A stretch of 64,000 nucleotides of DNA from Pardosa pseudoannulata (GCA_032207245.1 CM063499.1:87030318-87094317), one strand, 5' to 3'. Counted from the first letter of the stretch, positions 46,786-57,997 are shown. The notes: generated from the letters alone by a model not told the origin. Translations and numbers: made by a program.

Positions 46786-46963
46786 GGCCGATTGGTTAGG
46801 GTGCTGGCCTTCGGAACCGGAGTTCGTGGGTTCGAATCCCACAGTGGCATGGATGTTCGTAGCCGTTCGGAATCGGATTTAAGCAGTAGGTCCCGGTCTC
46901 ATTAGCCCTCGTGTTGCAAAAAGTAGACTGTAGTGCTCCAAACCAAACCAAACCAAACCAAAC
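46786..46963 (+). mobile_element. SINE-1, reference-quality copy
   Basis: The best copy in the window: GGCCGATTGGTTAGGGTGCT (A-box region), GTGGGTTCGAATCCCAC (B box), body to GTAGACTGTAGTGCTCC, and a tail of five AACCA-type units. CTGGCAATACCAGAT is duplicated exactly at 46771-46785 and 46964-46978. The tRNA-like head means transcription by RNA polymerase III; it is moved by a LINE-encoded enzyme. Confidence 0.96.
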
Positions 46964-46978
46964 CTGGCAATACCAGAT

Positions 46979-47790
46979 AGAAAAAAAAATAAGAATTCAG
47001 TTTTGGTTTAGAACATTAGAATACAGGCCATTGTATTTTTCCACAATGATTGCATCGCTTTCATTTCGTATTTTTAATGTTACCCTTTGCTTTCACCAAT
47101 TTCTTACTGCTTTCTCCTTGACATCAATGTCGACTTTCTGAATTACTTTCAGCTTGAAATCAGCAGTAAAACTCTGACGATGTTTTAAAGACATAATGAA
47201 TAACCAATATTATCGTAAATCAAAACTTTGAAAACAAAACATTCTGGTATGAGTGATCCTTGTGGTAAAATGACCTTTGACCTTCAACCTTCGATCTTGA
47301 AACCATTGACTGGATGTTGTCAATCGGAGCTGTAAATAGGAATTAATGATATGATTATAGGCTTAAGATGTACATATAACGTGATTTGTGAATAATAATG
47401 ATTTGTTTTTGTGAACATCTGTATCATATATTAAGGCCCCCAAAACACTACAGTTGTAATATTCAGCAAATAGGATGAAGGTACCAATATAAATTAATAT
47501 GCATAATTTAATTAATGGTTTAGTCTATTTATAAAACAGTTGGAAATCTCTGTGTTATAAAGGATATTTATAGGTTCATGCCTAATTGTAAACATTATTT
47601 ATTTTATGATAAAATCAGTTTTTAAAGCACTAGTATTTAAATAAAAATGAAAACAAATATAGATGGAAGTACTATTTATTTGATGTCAAATTAACATAAA
47701 ATCCTGTAAGAAATCTGATATGGCCAGGAATTTCATTAATAAAGGAAAGATATTTAAATTGTATTGGCCATGACTACGAAAGATCTAGTG
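46979..47790 (+). other. intron 14, nothing recognised
   Basis: Ordinary intron sequence between the SINE and the hairpin. Confidence 0.45.
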
Positions 47791-47843
47791 CTAATGTTCA
47801 ATACCAAGGATATCAGCCCTATATCCTTGGTACTGAACATTAG
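47791..47843. repeat. near-perfect 23-bp hairpin with 7-nt loop
   Basis: Left arm CTAATGTTCAATACCAAGG then ATAT; loop CAGCCCT (47814-47820); right arm ATATCC then TTGGTACTGAACATTAG. Only one mismatch in 23 pairs. Neither neighbouring repeat family contains it. It could be the core of a tiny foldback element, a recombination scar, or a transcribed hairpin RNA on either strand. Confidence 0.9.
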
Positions 47844-48147
47844 AGGTAGTAAACATTACGTTTTAAACTGTATTTTGCTTCTGCAAATGATATGAATTAC
47901 TGTACTCTCTAAGTTTGCCAGTGACATCCTCTATTAATGCAATAAAAAAATCGTTAAAAAACTATGAAAAAAGGTTTCTTGTTTTAAATCAGTTGAGGAA
48001 TTTAAATCATGATTTTATATCAGAATGATATAAATCAACCAACTATATTGCTTTGTAAATTTCTTTTCATAATATAAGTTTTAAATTAAAGATATTTATA
48101 TACAAACTTCACAAGTAGAAAATTAATAATTGCATTTCTTCTTATAG

Positions 48148-48191
48148 ATTCTCTCTTTGAAAGGGAAAATTGAAGCAGCTCGTTCAGAAAG
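48148..48191 (+). CDS. gek: MRCK exon 15: 44-bp microexon in coiled coil
   Basis: Fourteen codons plus two bases, ILSLKGKIEAARSE and a split Ser. It aligns with the ILKDKLEKTRRESQSE stretch of vertebrate MRCK. Acceptor CTTATAG, donor GTACTA. It is very short, and was identified from the pattern and the phase fit on both sides. Confidence 0.9.
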
Positions 48192-48332
48192 GTACTACTT
48201 CTGATATTTCTCAGTAAATCAGTTCTTTTGTGTGTTAATACTTTTAGTCTTAGATACACACATTCATATAGAGTTTCATTTATATTTATGTATATATTTT
48301 TAAGAAATGCAGTTACACTTGTAAGTATATCA

Positions 48333-48430
48333 CACTGCCGTTATGAATCTTTAGAGCTATTTCAGAATTGACTTTTAAGCTACAGATCTCCATCGATTAG
48401 CCCTTGTGTTATCAAATGTTGACTATATCA
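48333..48430 (+). mobile_element. SINE-1, short degenerate fragment
   Basis: TCAGAATTGACTTTTAAGCT, GATTAGCCCTTGTGTT and ATCAAATGTTGACTATA match the 3' half of SINE-1 with many changes. Confidence 0.55.
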
Positions 48431-48442
48431 TGGCAAATTAAT

Positions 48443-48450
48443 GTGTATAT

Positions 48451-48481
<31 letters not shown>

Positions 48482-48522
48482 CATACATATATATACATAT
48501 ATATATATACATATACACACCA
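48443..48522. repeat. (TA)n/(CA)n microsatellite
   Basis: TA units interrupted by CATATACATA blocks, ending ACACACC. It accounts for the tyrosine/isoleucine-rich open frame at 48404-48628. Confidence 0.9.
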
Positions 48523-49250
48523 GGATACAGCCCGCCATATGACGAGATCAGTAAATTTTTTAATTTTCCAAAATAGTAAAGTACCTTTTACGGCAGAATT
48601 ATCTGGTATACGCTCAATAATTTGTTAATCTTCATACTCTTCTAAAGTCTCCCGATACTGTGAATGCTGTTTAGAATCACGTTGAATTCATTTAAAAAGA
48701 TAATTCAAAGTTTTCTTAGCTACGTCGAAATTATCTTTAAGTTCTTCCCAATTTTTCCACAGTAATTAATGGAAGTAAAAGAATGAAACTGTCATTTCCA
48801 CTACAGGTTGATAGAATTTGTTGTTAATACTGGTGATAAAATTTTCATTGCAACAGAAAATAATCGATGATTCAATTTAAAATTTTTCCATATGTACTTA
48901 ATCTAGTATTTAAGCCAAATATGAAAGAGAATTTTAGTTGTCCTATCTAAGTTCAGCGATAAAACATATGAAAATAATGCAGACGATATTTAAATAATTT
49001 GAAATAACGAATGATGAAATGAGATGGTTAAAGGAATGACGTCATAATGCTAGAAAAAAATGTTATTTTTACTTTATTATGTGATAATAAGGCTTGAAAT
49101 GATAGCATTAAATGCTCGAAAAGGGGGGAAGGGATGGATTTTGAACTTTTTAAAGATGACAGTATTTATCACTGTGATATGAAGCATAATTATACCAGTT
49201 TATTTTAGAATCGGATGATAGTTTAGGAGAACTTTACCGCTTTGAATTTT
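48523..49250 (+). other. intron 15, nothing recognised
   Basis: No element or coding frame identified. Confidence 0.4.
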
Positions 49251-49366
49251 GCGAACCCTAACTCATCAAGAGTCCAATATGGATGCCTCTATCCATTCCA
49301 GGTCCAACTGCTTCATAAATTCGAGGACAGGTTGACAGATAACTTAAGCTATTATTATATAGAGGA
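49251..49366. repeat. dispersed repeat A, copy 2
   Basis: Same orientation and order as 1641-1754 (AACCCTAACTCATC to ACTTAAGCTATTATTATATA), about 85% similar by eye. Confidence 0.65.
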
Positions 49367-49727
49367 TCTATACATATTACTTGAATAATTCCAATAATAT
49401 ATAGATCCATACATGCATATATATATGTATTTGTGTACTTGAACAAACTGTAGCTTGGTCGTAAATTTTGTTTTTCTTCAAGTTTTAAAAAATGTATTAT
49501 ATGCCTACCATATCTGTACATATATGAATATATTTATTGTAAACAGGAATAAAAGTCTATAACATAAATTTGAAACTTATTATGATAGATATTGCACAAA
49601 AGGATTAAAATGCAAATGTACCTATAAATAATAAATCTCACTCCTACAGGAAGTAACCAAAATGTAGGATATCTTTGAGCAATGTAGCTTGACTGTGTTA
49701 TGTTAGGGAATTTTTTGAAGTTATCAG

Positions 49728-49755
49728 ATTTTTTTTTTTTTTTTTTTTTTTTTTG
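49728..49755. repeat. poly(T) run before exon 16
   Basis: About 26 T in a row, 47 bp upstream of the exon 16 junction. Probably a slippage-prone homopolymer that may extend the polypyrimidine tract. Confidence 0.85.
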
Positions 49756-49801
49756 CTGATGTTGTGGGTAGAATATATGAGACATAAATTTTCTTTTGTA
49801 G

Positions 49802-49907
49802 TGCTGTTGAAAATAATGAAATGATGACTGAACTGAAAAGGGTTCATGAGAAAGAAAGAGATATTTTACAAGAAGAGAACAGAAAGCTTGGTCAGGAAGT
49901 TGATAGG
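49802..49907 (+). CDS. gek: MRCK exon 16: coiled coil
   Basis: One base completing Ser and 35 codons: AVENNEMMTELKRVHEKERD then ILQEENRKLGQEVDR. Acceptor TTTTGTAG, 45 bp after a T28 run at 49729-49754 or so; donor GTAAGT. EREKxLLxEENxKL is the matching vertebrate stretch. Confidence 0.94.
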
Positions 49908-50521
49908 GTAAGTGTACCAAAAGGATTTATTTTTAAAAACATATATTCATAAATTGTGAGCCCGGGGCGCAGTGGAAGTCGAAGAAAATGGAAAGAGAAG
50001 ACCAACTTTACATTAACACATCTTTATTCAATCACAGGAACAACACAACAATTAATACAAAAAAAAAACACATATATAGAAGTCCACAAGTGTTAGGGTT
50101 GCCATAAAGGTGCAGTAAATAGCCAAATTTGGGCGATTATTTTGTGAATAATCTCACATAAATAGTAAGGTATATTTATTCATACACCTCATATTTGGAA
50201 CTTATGTCTGCTACTATACTTGTTAATCTCCAGTTGTTAATAGATTTTCATCAATGAATATTTGTTTATAATTAATTCATCTTCTTTAATGAAACATCTT
50301 TAAAAGTTTTTAATACTTCCATGTCTATTGTACATGCCTAATATTTGAACCTTATGTCTGTTACTGTTCTAATAAAGCAGAATATCCCAATTAATTCATT
50401 AATGCTTGAATCACTCCTGCCAAATATTTGTTGAGGATTATTGTAAATTTAACTTCGTGTGGACTTTTTGCAAGTAAAATAGATATAAAATTTTAAAAAC
50501 TTTTGTTATTACAGCCTGTCT
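49908..50521 (+). other. start of intron 16, nothing classified
   Basis: 49960-50110 (GAGCCCGGGGCGCAGTGG and an A9 run) has mixed composition and may be an LTR or SINE end. The rest is AT-rich. Confidence 0.4.
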
Positions 50522-50534
50522 TCATTAGTGATCA

Positions 50535-50721
50535 TCGCCAAACGATGGCCGATTGGTTAGGGTGCTGGCCTTCGGTATCGGAGTTTGTGGGTTCGAATCC
50601 TTCAGTGGCATGAATGTTTGTAGCTGTTCAGAATCAGCTTTAAGCTTTAGGTCCCGGTCTCATTAGCCCTCATGTTGCAAAAAGTAGACCGTAGCACTCC
50701 TAACCAAACCAAACCAAACCA
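50535..50721 (+). mobile_element. SINE-1, full length with target duplication
   Basis: GATGGCCGATTGGTTAGGG (A box), GGGTTCGAATCC (B box), and tail CTAACCAAACCAAACCAAAC. TCATTAGTGATCA is duplicated at 50522-50534 and 50722-50734. Confidence 0.95.
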
Positions 50722-50734
50722 TCATTAGTGATCA

Positions 50735-51593
50735 GCTGTCATTTTATTAAACATAAGATGTCATTTATAAAAACAAAACTTCATGATCAAAAATTTATTT
50801 GGTGTCATCTATAAATATAGTACTGTAAAATGAAATTTTATAATAGATATATCTACATCTCATGATTTTGGTTAGTGTGCACGGTGAAAAATTTATGTTC
50901 TGGGCTCGTAGAAGGCTAAACTTTTGAACCAAAGGAACAAAATTATAAATGATAGAAAATTCTTAAGAAATAAGGAATTTTTAAAAGAATTGTCATTTAT
51001 CTTCATTGGAAGGAATTTTTTTTAACTATCCCTAAAGAAGGAATACTGTACATTAATGAGTTAAACATTTAAGTTATGTATAAAGTCTTAATTTAGGTTA
51101 GAGACAAGAAGTAAACAAAGTAAATGCTGTATTCTCATCAAATTATGTATATATGCTTATGTCAGTGTACTGGAAATTTCACAAACAAATTTATAGATTT
51201 AAAAGAAAAGCAGTCTCATATGAAGCAGTTTGATTACTCCTAAATATTTTCTCATTTTCAAGAACTATTTTGTCTTTTTCAATAAATTAACTATTACTTA
51301 TTTGCTTTACTATTGGAATTTAGTTCTTTTAGAGGGAAATAAAAAGTTGTTCACTTAAAATTCAGCAAATTAGCATCATCTTTCACTTTAAGAATTATAT
51401 TTATGATTTATATCGTATTTCAAAATAACAATTGAAATTATTTTTCTCCTAATAGCATTTTTGTCAAAGTCATCAATATATTTAAGGATCTTTTTGTGGC
51501 TTTTTTGTTCTGTTTGGTGATTGCGATACACATACATATTTGTATATCTTAATAATTTTAAAATTCAGAATCGTTCTTCACACTTAAGGTATC
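50735..51593 (+). other. intron 16, nothing recognised
   Basis: AT-rich. TAGCATTTTTGTCAAAG and CTTTTTGTGG near 51455-51500 recur at 52588-52625 as direct repeats on either side of the next element. Confidence 0.45.
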
Positions 51594-51597
51594 CATC

Positions 51598-52517
51598 TAC
51601 GTACAGAGAACTTTTATCTTTAAATGTAAAAACTTGTTCATGTTTTTACATTTTTAGATTTATTTTTTATATTATCATAGAGAATTGCACTTAAATTTAT
51701 TCCCGGAGAAATTTTTATAAAATTTCTAATAAATAAAGAAAATTTAGTAGAAAGATCGGGGGTTTTCAAAAGGTTTAATTTTTTAATGAATTATTTCAAT
51801 ATTTTTTGATGCAACACATTTCTTATACACTGGTTTAGTGAATCACCTAAAATCTTTGCTTAATTTACATTTGGTAAAAAATTTTGGTCCTTCAAAATCA
51901 TACACATTGAATTTTTAACAAATTTTCATTACCTTTATATCTAACTATGAGTGTAACATCATTAAAAATTATCCAAATTTAAAGCTTTTAGGTCGTTTAC
52001 TAGTAAATATTATCAAAAGCATTCATAATAATTTTCAACAAAATATTTTAAGAACTTTTTGAGAAATCACATTTTAAGTTTCAACATTTTATTAAAAATG
52101 CCGTTCTGAGAAAAATGCATTTGAAGTTTATGAAAGCAACTTAAACTACTAAAAAATTAAAATACATTTTTAAAATTCCCCACACTTTCTTGCTTCAAAA
52201 CATTCTAATTGCCAAGTTGCTAATTATTAAAAATACTAGAAAAATGTTTAAACTAATTTTCATGAAAATTTAAAAGTTTTGTTCAAAAAATGTTCTTTAA
52301 AAGGCTTTAAATTCACAACTTCTAGTTCCAAAGTTGCTACTTTCATTTTGTTTTGACAGCCGTCACTGATGTTTAAACAGCTGTAACTTTTCTTTAAAAT
52401 GCCGTAGAGACAAAATAAAAACAGATTTAGAAGCCTAAAAGTTGAAATTTTACAATAGAGAAATAAAAATGTTATGATTTTTGGCAAAAAGTGACATTTT
52501 CAAGGTAGACTGATACC
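51598..52517. mobile_element. TTAA-flanked element, GGTATC ends (piggyBac or Kolobok type)
   Basis: TTAA at 51594-51597 and 52518-52521. Starts GGTATCCATCTAC and ends GTAGACTGATACC. 920 bp, AT-rich, no transposase recognised. The TTAA duplication fits piggyBac or Kolobok; a G start rather than CC favours neither clearly. Confidence 0.7.
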
Positions 52518-52521
52518 TTAA

Positions 52522-53391
52522 AGAACTTTGTGTTTGCTTGGTGTTTCATTTCAAAAGAAAAATTAATGTAAATTTCCTTTCCAATAGCATTTTTGTCAAA
52601 GCCATAAATAAAAAACCTTTTTGTGGGGTTTTGTCTACTTCTCTGAATGTAATGCCCCCATAAAAATATTTCTTGATAATTTTGATAACATGAGCTTTCT
52701 GTACACTGGTGGAACATGTTGCATATTGAAATACATGTATCTCTGCAGCATCAATATTCAGATTAATTTCTTTTTTTCAATACTGAAAACCCTCTACTTT
52801 GTATAAAGCTGATTTGTTTTTTTTTTTACCTTTTTTGGGGAAAGGATTGATTACTATTATACTTTTTCTCTCCATTTTTATTTTACAAAACATAAATTGA
52901 TAGAATAGCAAGTTAAAAACAACAGAACAAATGGCATTCAATCAGCAATTTGTGAGAAAAGGAAAGTCCTTTAGCAGTAGATGGTACTAAGAATTATCGA
53001 AGTTGCTAGTTAATATAGAACTTTGTTCATTTTCAATCTCTTTTCTTGGTGAATAGATTATGTTTATTAGTTTTGATTCTGTATCTTGAAGTTTTTGTAC
53101 CAATAGGCAGCTGTTTCATTTAAAATTACCCAAATAGTGAAAATGATTGTATTATGATGGCCTAGGAAACTTCTGTATTTCATTCATATATTATAATCAT
53201 TAAATTGTAAATATTTTCCTGCTAATAAATTGTGTTAAAATTGCCATTAAATCTGATATTAAATATATCATGTAATGCAATATTTATGGTTTTTTTAATG
53301 AGGATAGGCATTTTTTAAGAAACTTCTTGTTTGGTATAATGTGATTAAAAAATAAGGGAAAAAATAATATTTGAAAATATCTTAATTTCAG
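52522..53391 (+). other. end of intron 16, nothing recognised
   Basis: AT-rich intron sequence before exon 17. Confidence 0.45.
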
Positions 53392-53516
53392 CTCTCACAA
53401 GTCGTTAATAGACAGCAAGAAGATCGTCGCCGAATCGATGATGATATTAATCATATGAAAGACAAAAAAGATTCTATTGCTCAGTGGGAATCACAAGTTT
53501 CGGAAATCATTCAATG
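53392..53516 (+). CDS. gek: MRCK exon 17: coiled coil
   Basis: Forty-one codons plus two bases. LSQVVNRQQEDRRRIDDDIN leads into DKKDSIAQWESQVSEIIQ, one of the best conserved rod segments of MRCKs. Acceptor ATTTCAG, donor GTAAAT; the split Trp codon (TG|G) is completed by exon 18 after a 212-bp intron. Confidence 0.96.
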
Positions 53517-53728
53517 GTAAATTTTTTATGCAATACATTTCAGCTGCACTTTGAATGTATTTGTATTAATTTGAAAAATTCCATAGATTCCATTTTAAAA
53601 TGCAAGTGAAATTTTTCAGTTGTGATGCACGATAAGTTTCTGTTAATTTTATGATAAACTTTTCTATATATATATTGTTAATACACAGACACTATGTTCT
53701 TTCTAGACAGTTTTCCTTTTTATTCCAG

Positions 53729-53834
53729 GGTCAGCGATGAGAAAGATGCAAGAAGTTATCTTCAAGCACTTGCTTCTAAAATGACAGAAGAACTAGAGAA
53801 CATGAAAGCTAGTGGCCTTACTCCTTCCACTGCT
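53729..53834 (+). CDS. gek: MRCK exon 18: coiled coil
   Basis: One base completing Trp and 35 codons. [20 protein letters not shown] followed by [15 protein letters not shown] is nearly identical to vertebrate MRCK up to the variable end. Acceptor ATTCCAG, donor GTAAGT. A 117-bp tandem repeat begins 50 bp downstream. Confidence 0.97.
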
Positions 53835-53884
53835 GTAAGTATATTATTTTTTTTTTTTTCAAAATTCATGTGTATATTAAGTAA

Positions 53885-54112
53885 TGTAGAAGGACGAGAC
53901 TCTTATTTCATAAGACGTTTAGAATTAATTTAGACTATTTTTTTAGGAACCATTTTTATTTCCTTTCGAAGTTCCACAACACAGAACACAAAAGGGGCCA
54001 CTGTAGAAGGACGAGACTCTTATTTCATAAGATGTTTAGAATTAATTTAGACTATTTTTTTAGGAACCATTTTTATTTCCTTTCAAAGTTCCACAACACA
54101 GAACACAAAACA
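53885..54112. repeat. tandem duplication, 117-bp unit, nearly identical
   Basis: TGTAGAAGGACGAGACTCTT opens 53885 and 54003; ACCATTTTTATTTCCTTTC and CCACAACACAGAACACAAAA close both. Two substitutions over more than 100 bp, so recent. After it come CAACACAGAGCACAAAAACA and a less AT-rich block to about 54240, possibly an LTR-like remnant. Confidence 0.88.
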
Positions 54113-54475
54113 ACACAGAGCACAAAAACACACTCTCATAGACCACTGACACTATATTAGAACACACTCAATGGCTTTCTAGCGCCACCTATCGTAAAAA
54201 AGGAGAGGGGATATAATTGTACCCGCTATAGTAATATATTAAAAATTATCCTAATATGTAATTAAATTATTTTCCCTAATTCTAATTCCACATCGTGATA
54301 AAAAATAACCCCAGTTCAGGGAGCACAATTTTTCTGTTCACAGGGACAAAATCTTTATCTTGCCATTCTTACCATATATCAGTGTGGTTCTCATGAGATT
54401 TTAATGATTCACTCTAGAAATTTACACCACGAAGCCACTTTTTTCCTACCAGCTGGTATTTTTTAGCCTACAGTA

Positions 54476-55725
54476 TAGTGTTTCCCCTAGGTATTTTCAG
54501 GAGGACCCTGCACCCTGTCCATTTTTTTTCTGCCTTCAACGCACCCTGCCTTTTTTTTTTCAGCTGTCAATGTGCCCTGCCCTCCTTTAATGTGCCTTAC
54601 CCCTTTCTGATTTGCATGAATTTACCTACGATATCTGTCGAGATCAAGGAAAGCCATGCTTTTTTCTGCTGTGTAAAAATACAGATATCCTCGTTGACAT
54701 GGTCAAGTAAAAAATTTAATGCATATTTAATAAAATAAAATGAACTTCAAACAATCATAAAATAATAGTTACCCTAATTTCCGGTGTATAACCCGCAGGT
54801 ACAAATTTTGGGATATTTTCAGAGAAAAATATTGTATAATCTGCAGCGGTGTATAATCCGCAGATTAAATTTCCATTTTAATCTCATGTGATCAGTTTTC
54901 AATGTATGTGGAAAAAAGCATTATACCTTTTAGTGTTAAAAAAACTTAAATTTAAACTCTTTACTTAATCATAACATTTTCTTTAAATTAAAAAAAATAA
55001 TCTAATAAAGTGAAAATTTGGATAGACTTAAAAAAAATTTATATTTAACCACAGTAAAAATATAGTCAAAATATTTACATTAATTAGCACAGAAACAATG
55101 CTACAAATAAATTATTCGAACCCATATTTTAATAAAAAAAGATATTAAAATTTAGAATTCTTAAAATGCATCTTTTCATTTTAATTTAATATGGTTATTA
55201 GCAATCTGTATTAAAATTTTATTCTGCAATTATGAGTGGGAAAAAAAAATGAATGCAGCAAAATGCCGTTATTTTAGATTATACAAGTGTTATTTCTTGA
55301 TAGAAATAAATATATAAAATGGAATATATTAATTTAATCGATTATTTTTATTCAAACTGCTGTGTCTTTGGCTAAAAAGAATTTTTAATCCTCATTAAAA
55401 AAAAAAATTTCTGTGTATATATGAGTAGGTGCTGCCATCTATTATTCTTCATGAAAGATACTTGTAAATTTTATTATAGAATAATTTTTATCAGAAGATA
55501 ATACGCAGCAGTGTATAATATGCATTAGAAGGAAATTTAAACTTTTTTAACGTATAATCCACGTATTATACGCCAAAAATTAGTGTAATTTTTTTTAAAC
55601 CTATAGTAATTGAAAAAATTTAAAAAAAAATATTTTCCATAAAAATTGCTAGTTATGTTCTGATAGAGTACCTTTATACCCAGAAATGATCACCCTGCCC
55701 TTTTTTTGGTCTAGAGGAAACACTA
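54476..55725. mobile_element. hAT-like element, TAGTGTTTCC ends, with nested element
   Basis: Starts TAGTGTTTCCCCTAG and ends CTAGAGGAAACACTA, flanked by CAGTA at 54471-54475 and 55726-55730. Inner CACCCTGYCC repeats occur near both ends. 1250 bp including the nested element. No transposase. Confidence 0.75.
54772..55585. mobile_element. TA-flanked MITE nested in the hAT-like element
   Basis: TA at 54770-54771 and 55586-55587. Starts CCCTAATTTCCGGTGTATAA and ends TTATACGCCAAAAATTAGTG. GTGTATAAYCCGC-type motifs are repeated inside at both ends. TA duplication suggests Tc1/mariner-type mobilisation. 814 bp. Confidence 0.7.
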
Positions 55726-55730
55726 CAGTA

Positions 55731-56014
55731 GTGCTGAGCTAAGATAATTTTCCATGAGAAGAGGCATAGTTCTTGGCCTTGGATGAGGTAACAGGCTGCA
55801 ATTTCTTGACAGATCATTTGGCGTAAATATGTAGAAAGAATGTCATCTGAGATATGTAATTAATGGAGTAATTTAACTTTTTTATGAACATTTGGCTAAA
55901 ACTACTTGAGTTTTGTATAAGTTTAATAATGGCTTGAAAATAGACTAATTTGCCAAGCCTGGAAAATCAAGAAAGGACTGGTTTTTTTTTTTTCCTTCTG
56001 GACTGCTAAAATGT
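55731..56014 (+). other. intron 18, nothing recognised
   Basis: Short unique stretch between two elements. Confidence 0.4.
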
Positions 56015-56027
56015 ATTTTGTGTAAGC

Positions 56028-56309
56028 ACTAAACTAAACTCCTTGGTTCAACAGTCCAGAGGAGGTCAGGGCCTATGGTGCCAATCTCCGTTTCCGAGAC
56101 CAAGGGCCCTGGAGTGTGAAGCATATGTTCCGGTTAGGTGGTCAGCCTTATGCAGAACCCCCAGTATTTAGTTCCCAAGCATGCTTGGTCCTCAGTTTCT
56201 CTACCCACTGAAGGGATGAAAGGCTGAGTCAATCTTGCCCATCCTCAGGATTGAACCTCAGACCTGTGGCATGGGAACGCAAAGCATTACCCCAATGCTG
56301 CTGGGCTTC
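56028..56309 (-). mobile_element. SINE-2, full-length with target duplication
   Basis: Minus-strand head GAAGCCCAGCAGCATTGGGG, B-box region GAGGTTCAATCC, body GACTCAGCCTTTCATCCCTT, tail TTTAGTTTAGT. ATTTTGTGTAAGC (56015-56027) and ATTTTGTGAAAGC (56310-56322) form the duplication. Confirms SINE-2 as a mobile family. Confidence 0.88.
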
Positions 56310-56322
56310 ATTTTGTGAAAGC

Positions 56323-57223
56323 AGCTGAACATAAATAGTTGTTATGCCTTAATAAATAACTCAACTTTATTACAAGTTCCTATGTGAAAATATATTCTAA
56401 CAGAGTTCAGCAGTGAAAATAGTAAAAGTGTTACTGTGATTAATTAATCTTCATTATCTGCAATGATTGATTTCCATACACCACATCTATTATGAAATAA
56501 ATTACAATCATTTTTAAGTGTGACAATAGAAATTGGAGAAAAAACATTTGCTTATATAGTCTTAAAGGTGGAGTTCCCTTGTAGAAGTGATCATCAGAAG
56601 TTGAGCTGTGAGCTACAACCAGAATATTTTTGTCTCAAAAAATAAACTTACATATTTCTTGAAAAATTCAAATTTTAATGAATGCCTCTTTTAAGACTAT
56701 TTTTATACTAATATGTTGCATAGGAAAAATTGAGGGCTTTTCTAAGTGCAGAAAAACTATCATGTTGAAAACACTGAGACTTCCTCCTAGAAAAGAAATT
56801 CAGTGTCCAAAACCAAAATTATGCAGCCAAAACACTGCACAACATCCTAAATTTAAAAAATTAAAAAGAGGTAAGCACTATACCATCCAAAACTAATGTA
56901 TATCAATGGAGTATGGGAAAAACATGCTTCTAATATTCACAGATTAATTTTTCCTCCTAATTCTAAGCAACCACACTTGGGTAAATAAAGCAGGGTGTCA
57001 ATTTATTTTGAGCACATGATTCAATTAGAAATCCACTAGGCTGCTCATCTGTCAAACTGGTGAAAAGTGATACTGCATACCTTATCTGGGGAAAATTCCA
57101 ACAAATGCCATGATTTGCTCAAAGGCACGTGTGACACCCTGCTGAAACACATGCTAATAGTGGTAAAACAAACAAACAATTATTGAGAAAAATATTTAAA
57201 ATTATGTTACTAAGAATAATAAA
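56323..57223 (+). other. intron 18, nothing recognised
   Basis: A 72-codon frame at 56678-56896 ending in a Lys/Pro-rich tail vaguely recalls the C-terminal region of a transposase, but no motif is firm. Confidence 0.35.
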
Positions 57224-57227
57224 TTAA

Positions 57228-57997
57228 CACTAGATTTACAGACAGAGCCAATTTGACTCATTTAAAATTTGATCACTATATATATGTAAAACTTTAATAT
57301 CACTTTTCTAAAACATACAATGGTATTTAGTTAAGTAATAAAATATATGTAAATTTTCATTCCTCTTCCCCGCAGACCTCTTCGTTTTGCATTATCAAAT
57401 GGGGTATACCTATTTTCACGGTTGTGAGCCAATTGGACTCGTAGAATGATTTAACAGTTAATCGCATAACATGAAATTTATGGGTACTATCAGGCCTGGG
57501 CAACAGTCAAGTTGCACATGATTTGTTTCTCTTCTCATTCATGCAGATGGCCTCTACAAGTTTTCTACAACATATTAGATTTAGCAGCTATCAATGCTTG
57601 GATTCTGTATAAAGAGATGACTCAAGTAAATATTTCACAAAAAGATTTTATTTTCCAATTGGCTGAAGAGCTAAGAAGTAAACATAGAGAAGAAGTTGAG
57701 AACACTTCCATTCCAATGACAGAAATTCGTGCTACTGATGCATGGAAGAATTGTTAAGTTCGACAATCATGCAAAACAAACAGATGTAGAAATCATTGTG
57801 CTAAATGGAATAGAAATAGGTTTCAAAAACAGATTTTATACGTAAAAAATGTTTTCCATTAATTTTTTGATTATAAACATTTCATTTAAATTAATTTGGA
57901 ACTATTTTCTTTGCAAAAAACTTCGATTTTCTTGTAGAGTGAAGTTGGCTCACTTCAGTAAAAAATAGGTATAGGGTCAACATCTGTAAATCTAGTG
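57228..57997 (+). mobile_element. piggyBac-type element, CACTAGA ends, internally deleted
   Basis: TTAA at 57224-57227 and 57998-58001. Starts CACTAGATTTACAGA and ends TCTGTAAATCTAGTG, a perfect 15-bp inverted repeat. It retains the transposase C-terminus. 770 bp, ending 322 bp before exon 19. Confidence 0.95.
57545..57757 (+). pseudogene. piggyBac transposase, C-terminal fragment
   Basis: The frame reads CRWPLQVFYNILDLAAINAW, ILYKEMTQVNISQKDFIFQL and AEELRSKHREE, the conserved helical end of the DDE_Tnp_1_7 domain. It stops at TAA; shortly after, another frame carries cysteines (RQSCKTNRC) like the cysteine-rich tail of piggyBac. The catalytic domain is deleted. Complementary in extent to the central fragment at 27959. 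Confidence 0.9.

Noticed and set aside
48404..48628. 74-codon frame
   Set aside because: Produced by the TA/CA microsatellite (YIYIYIHIH-type repeat).
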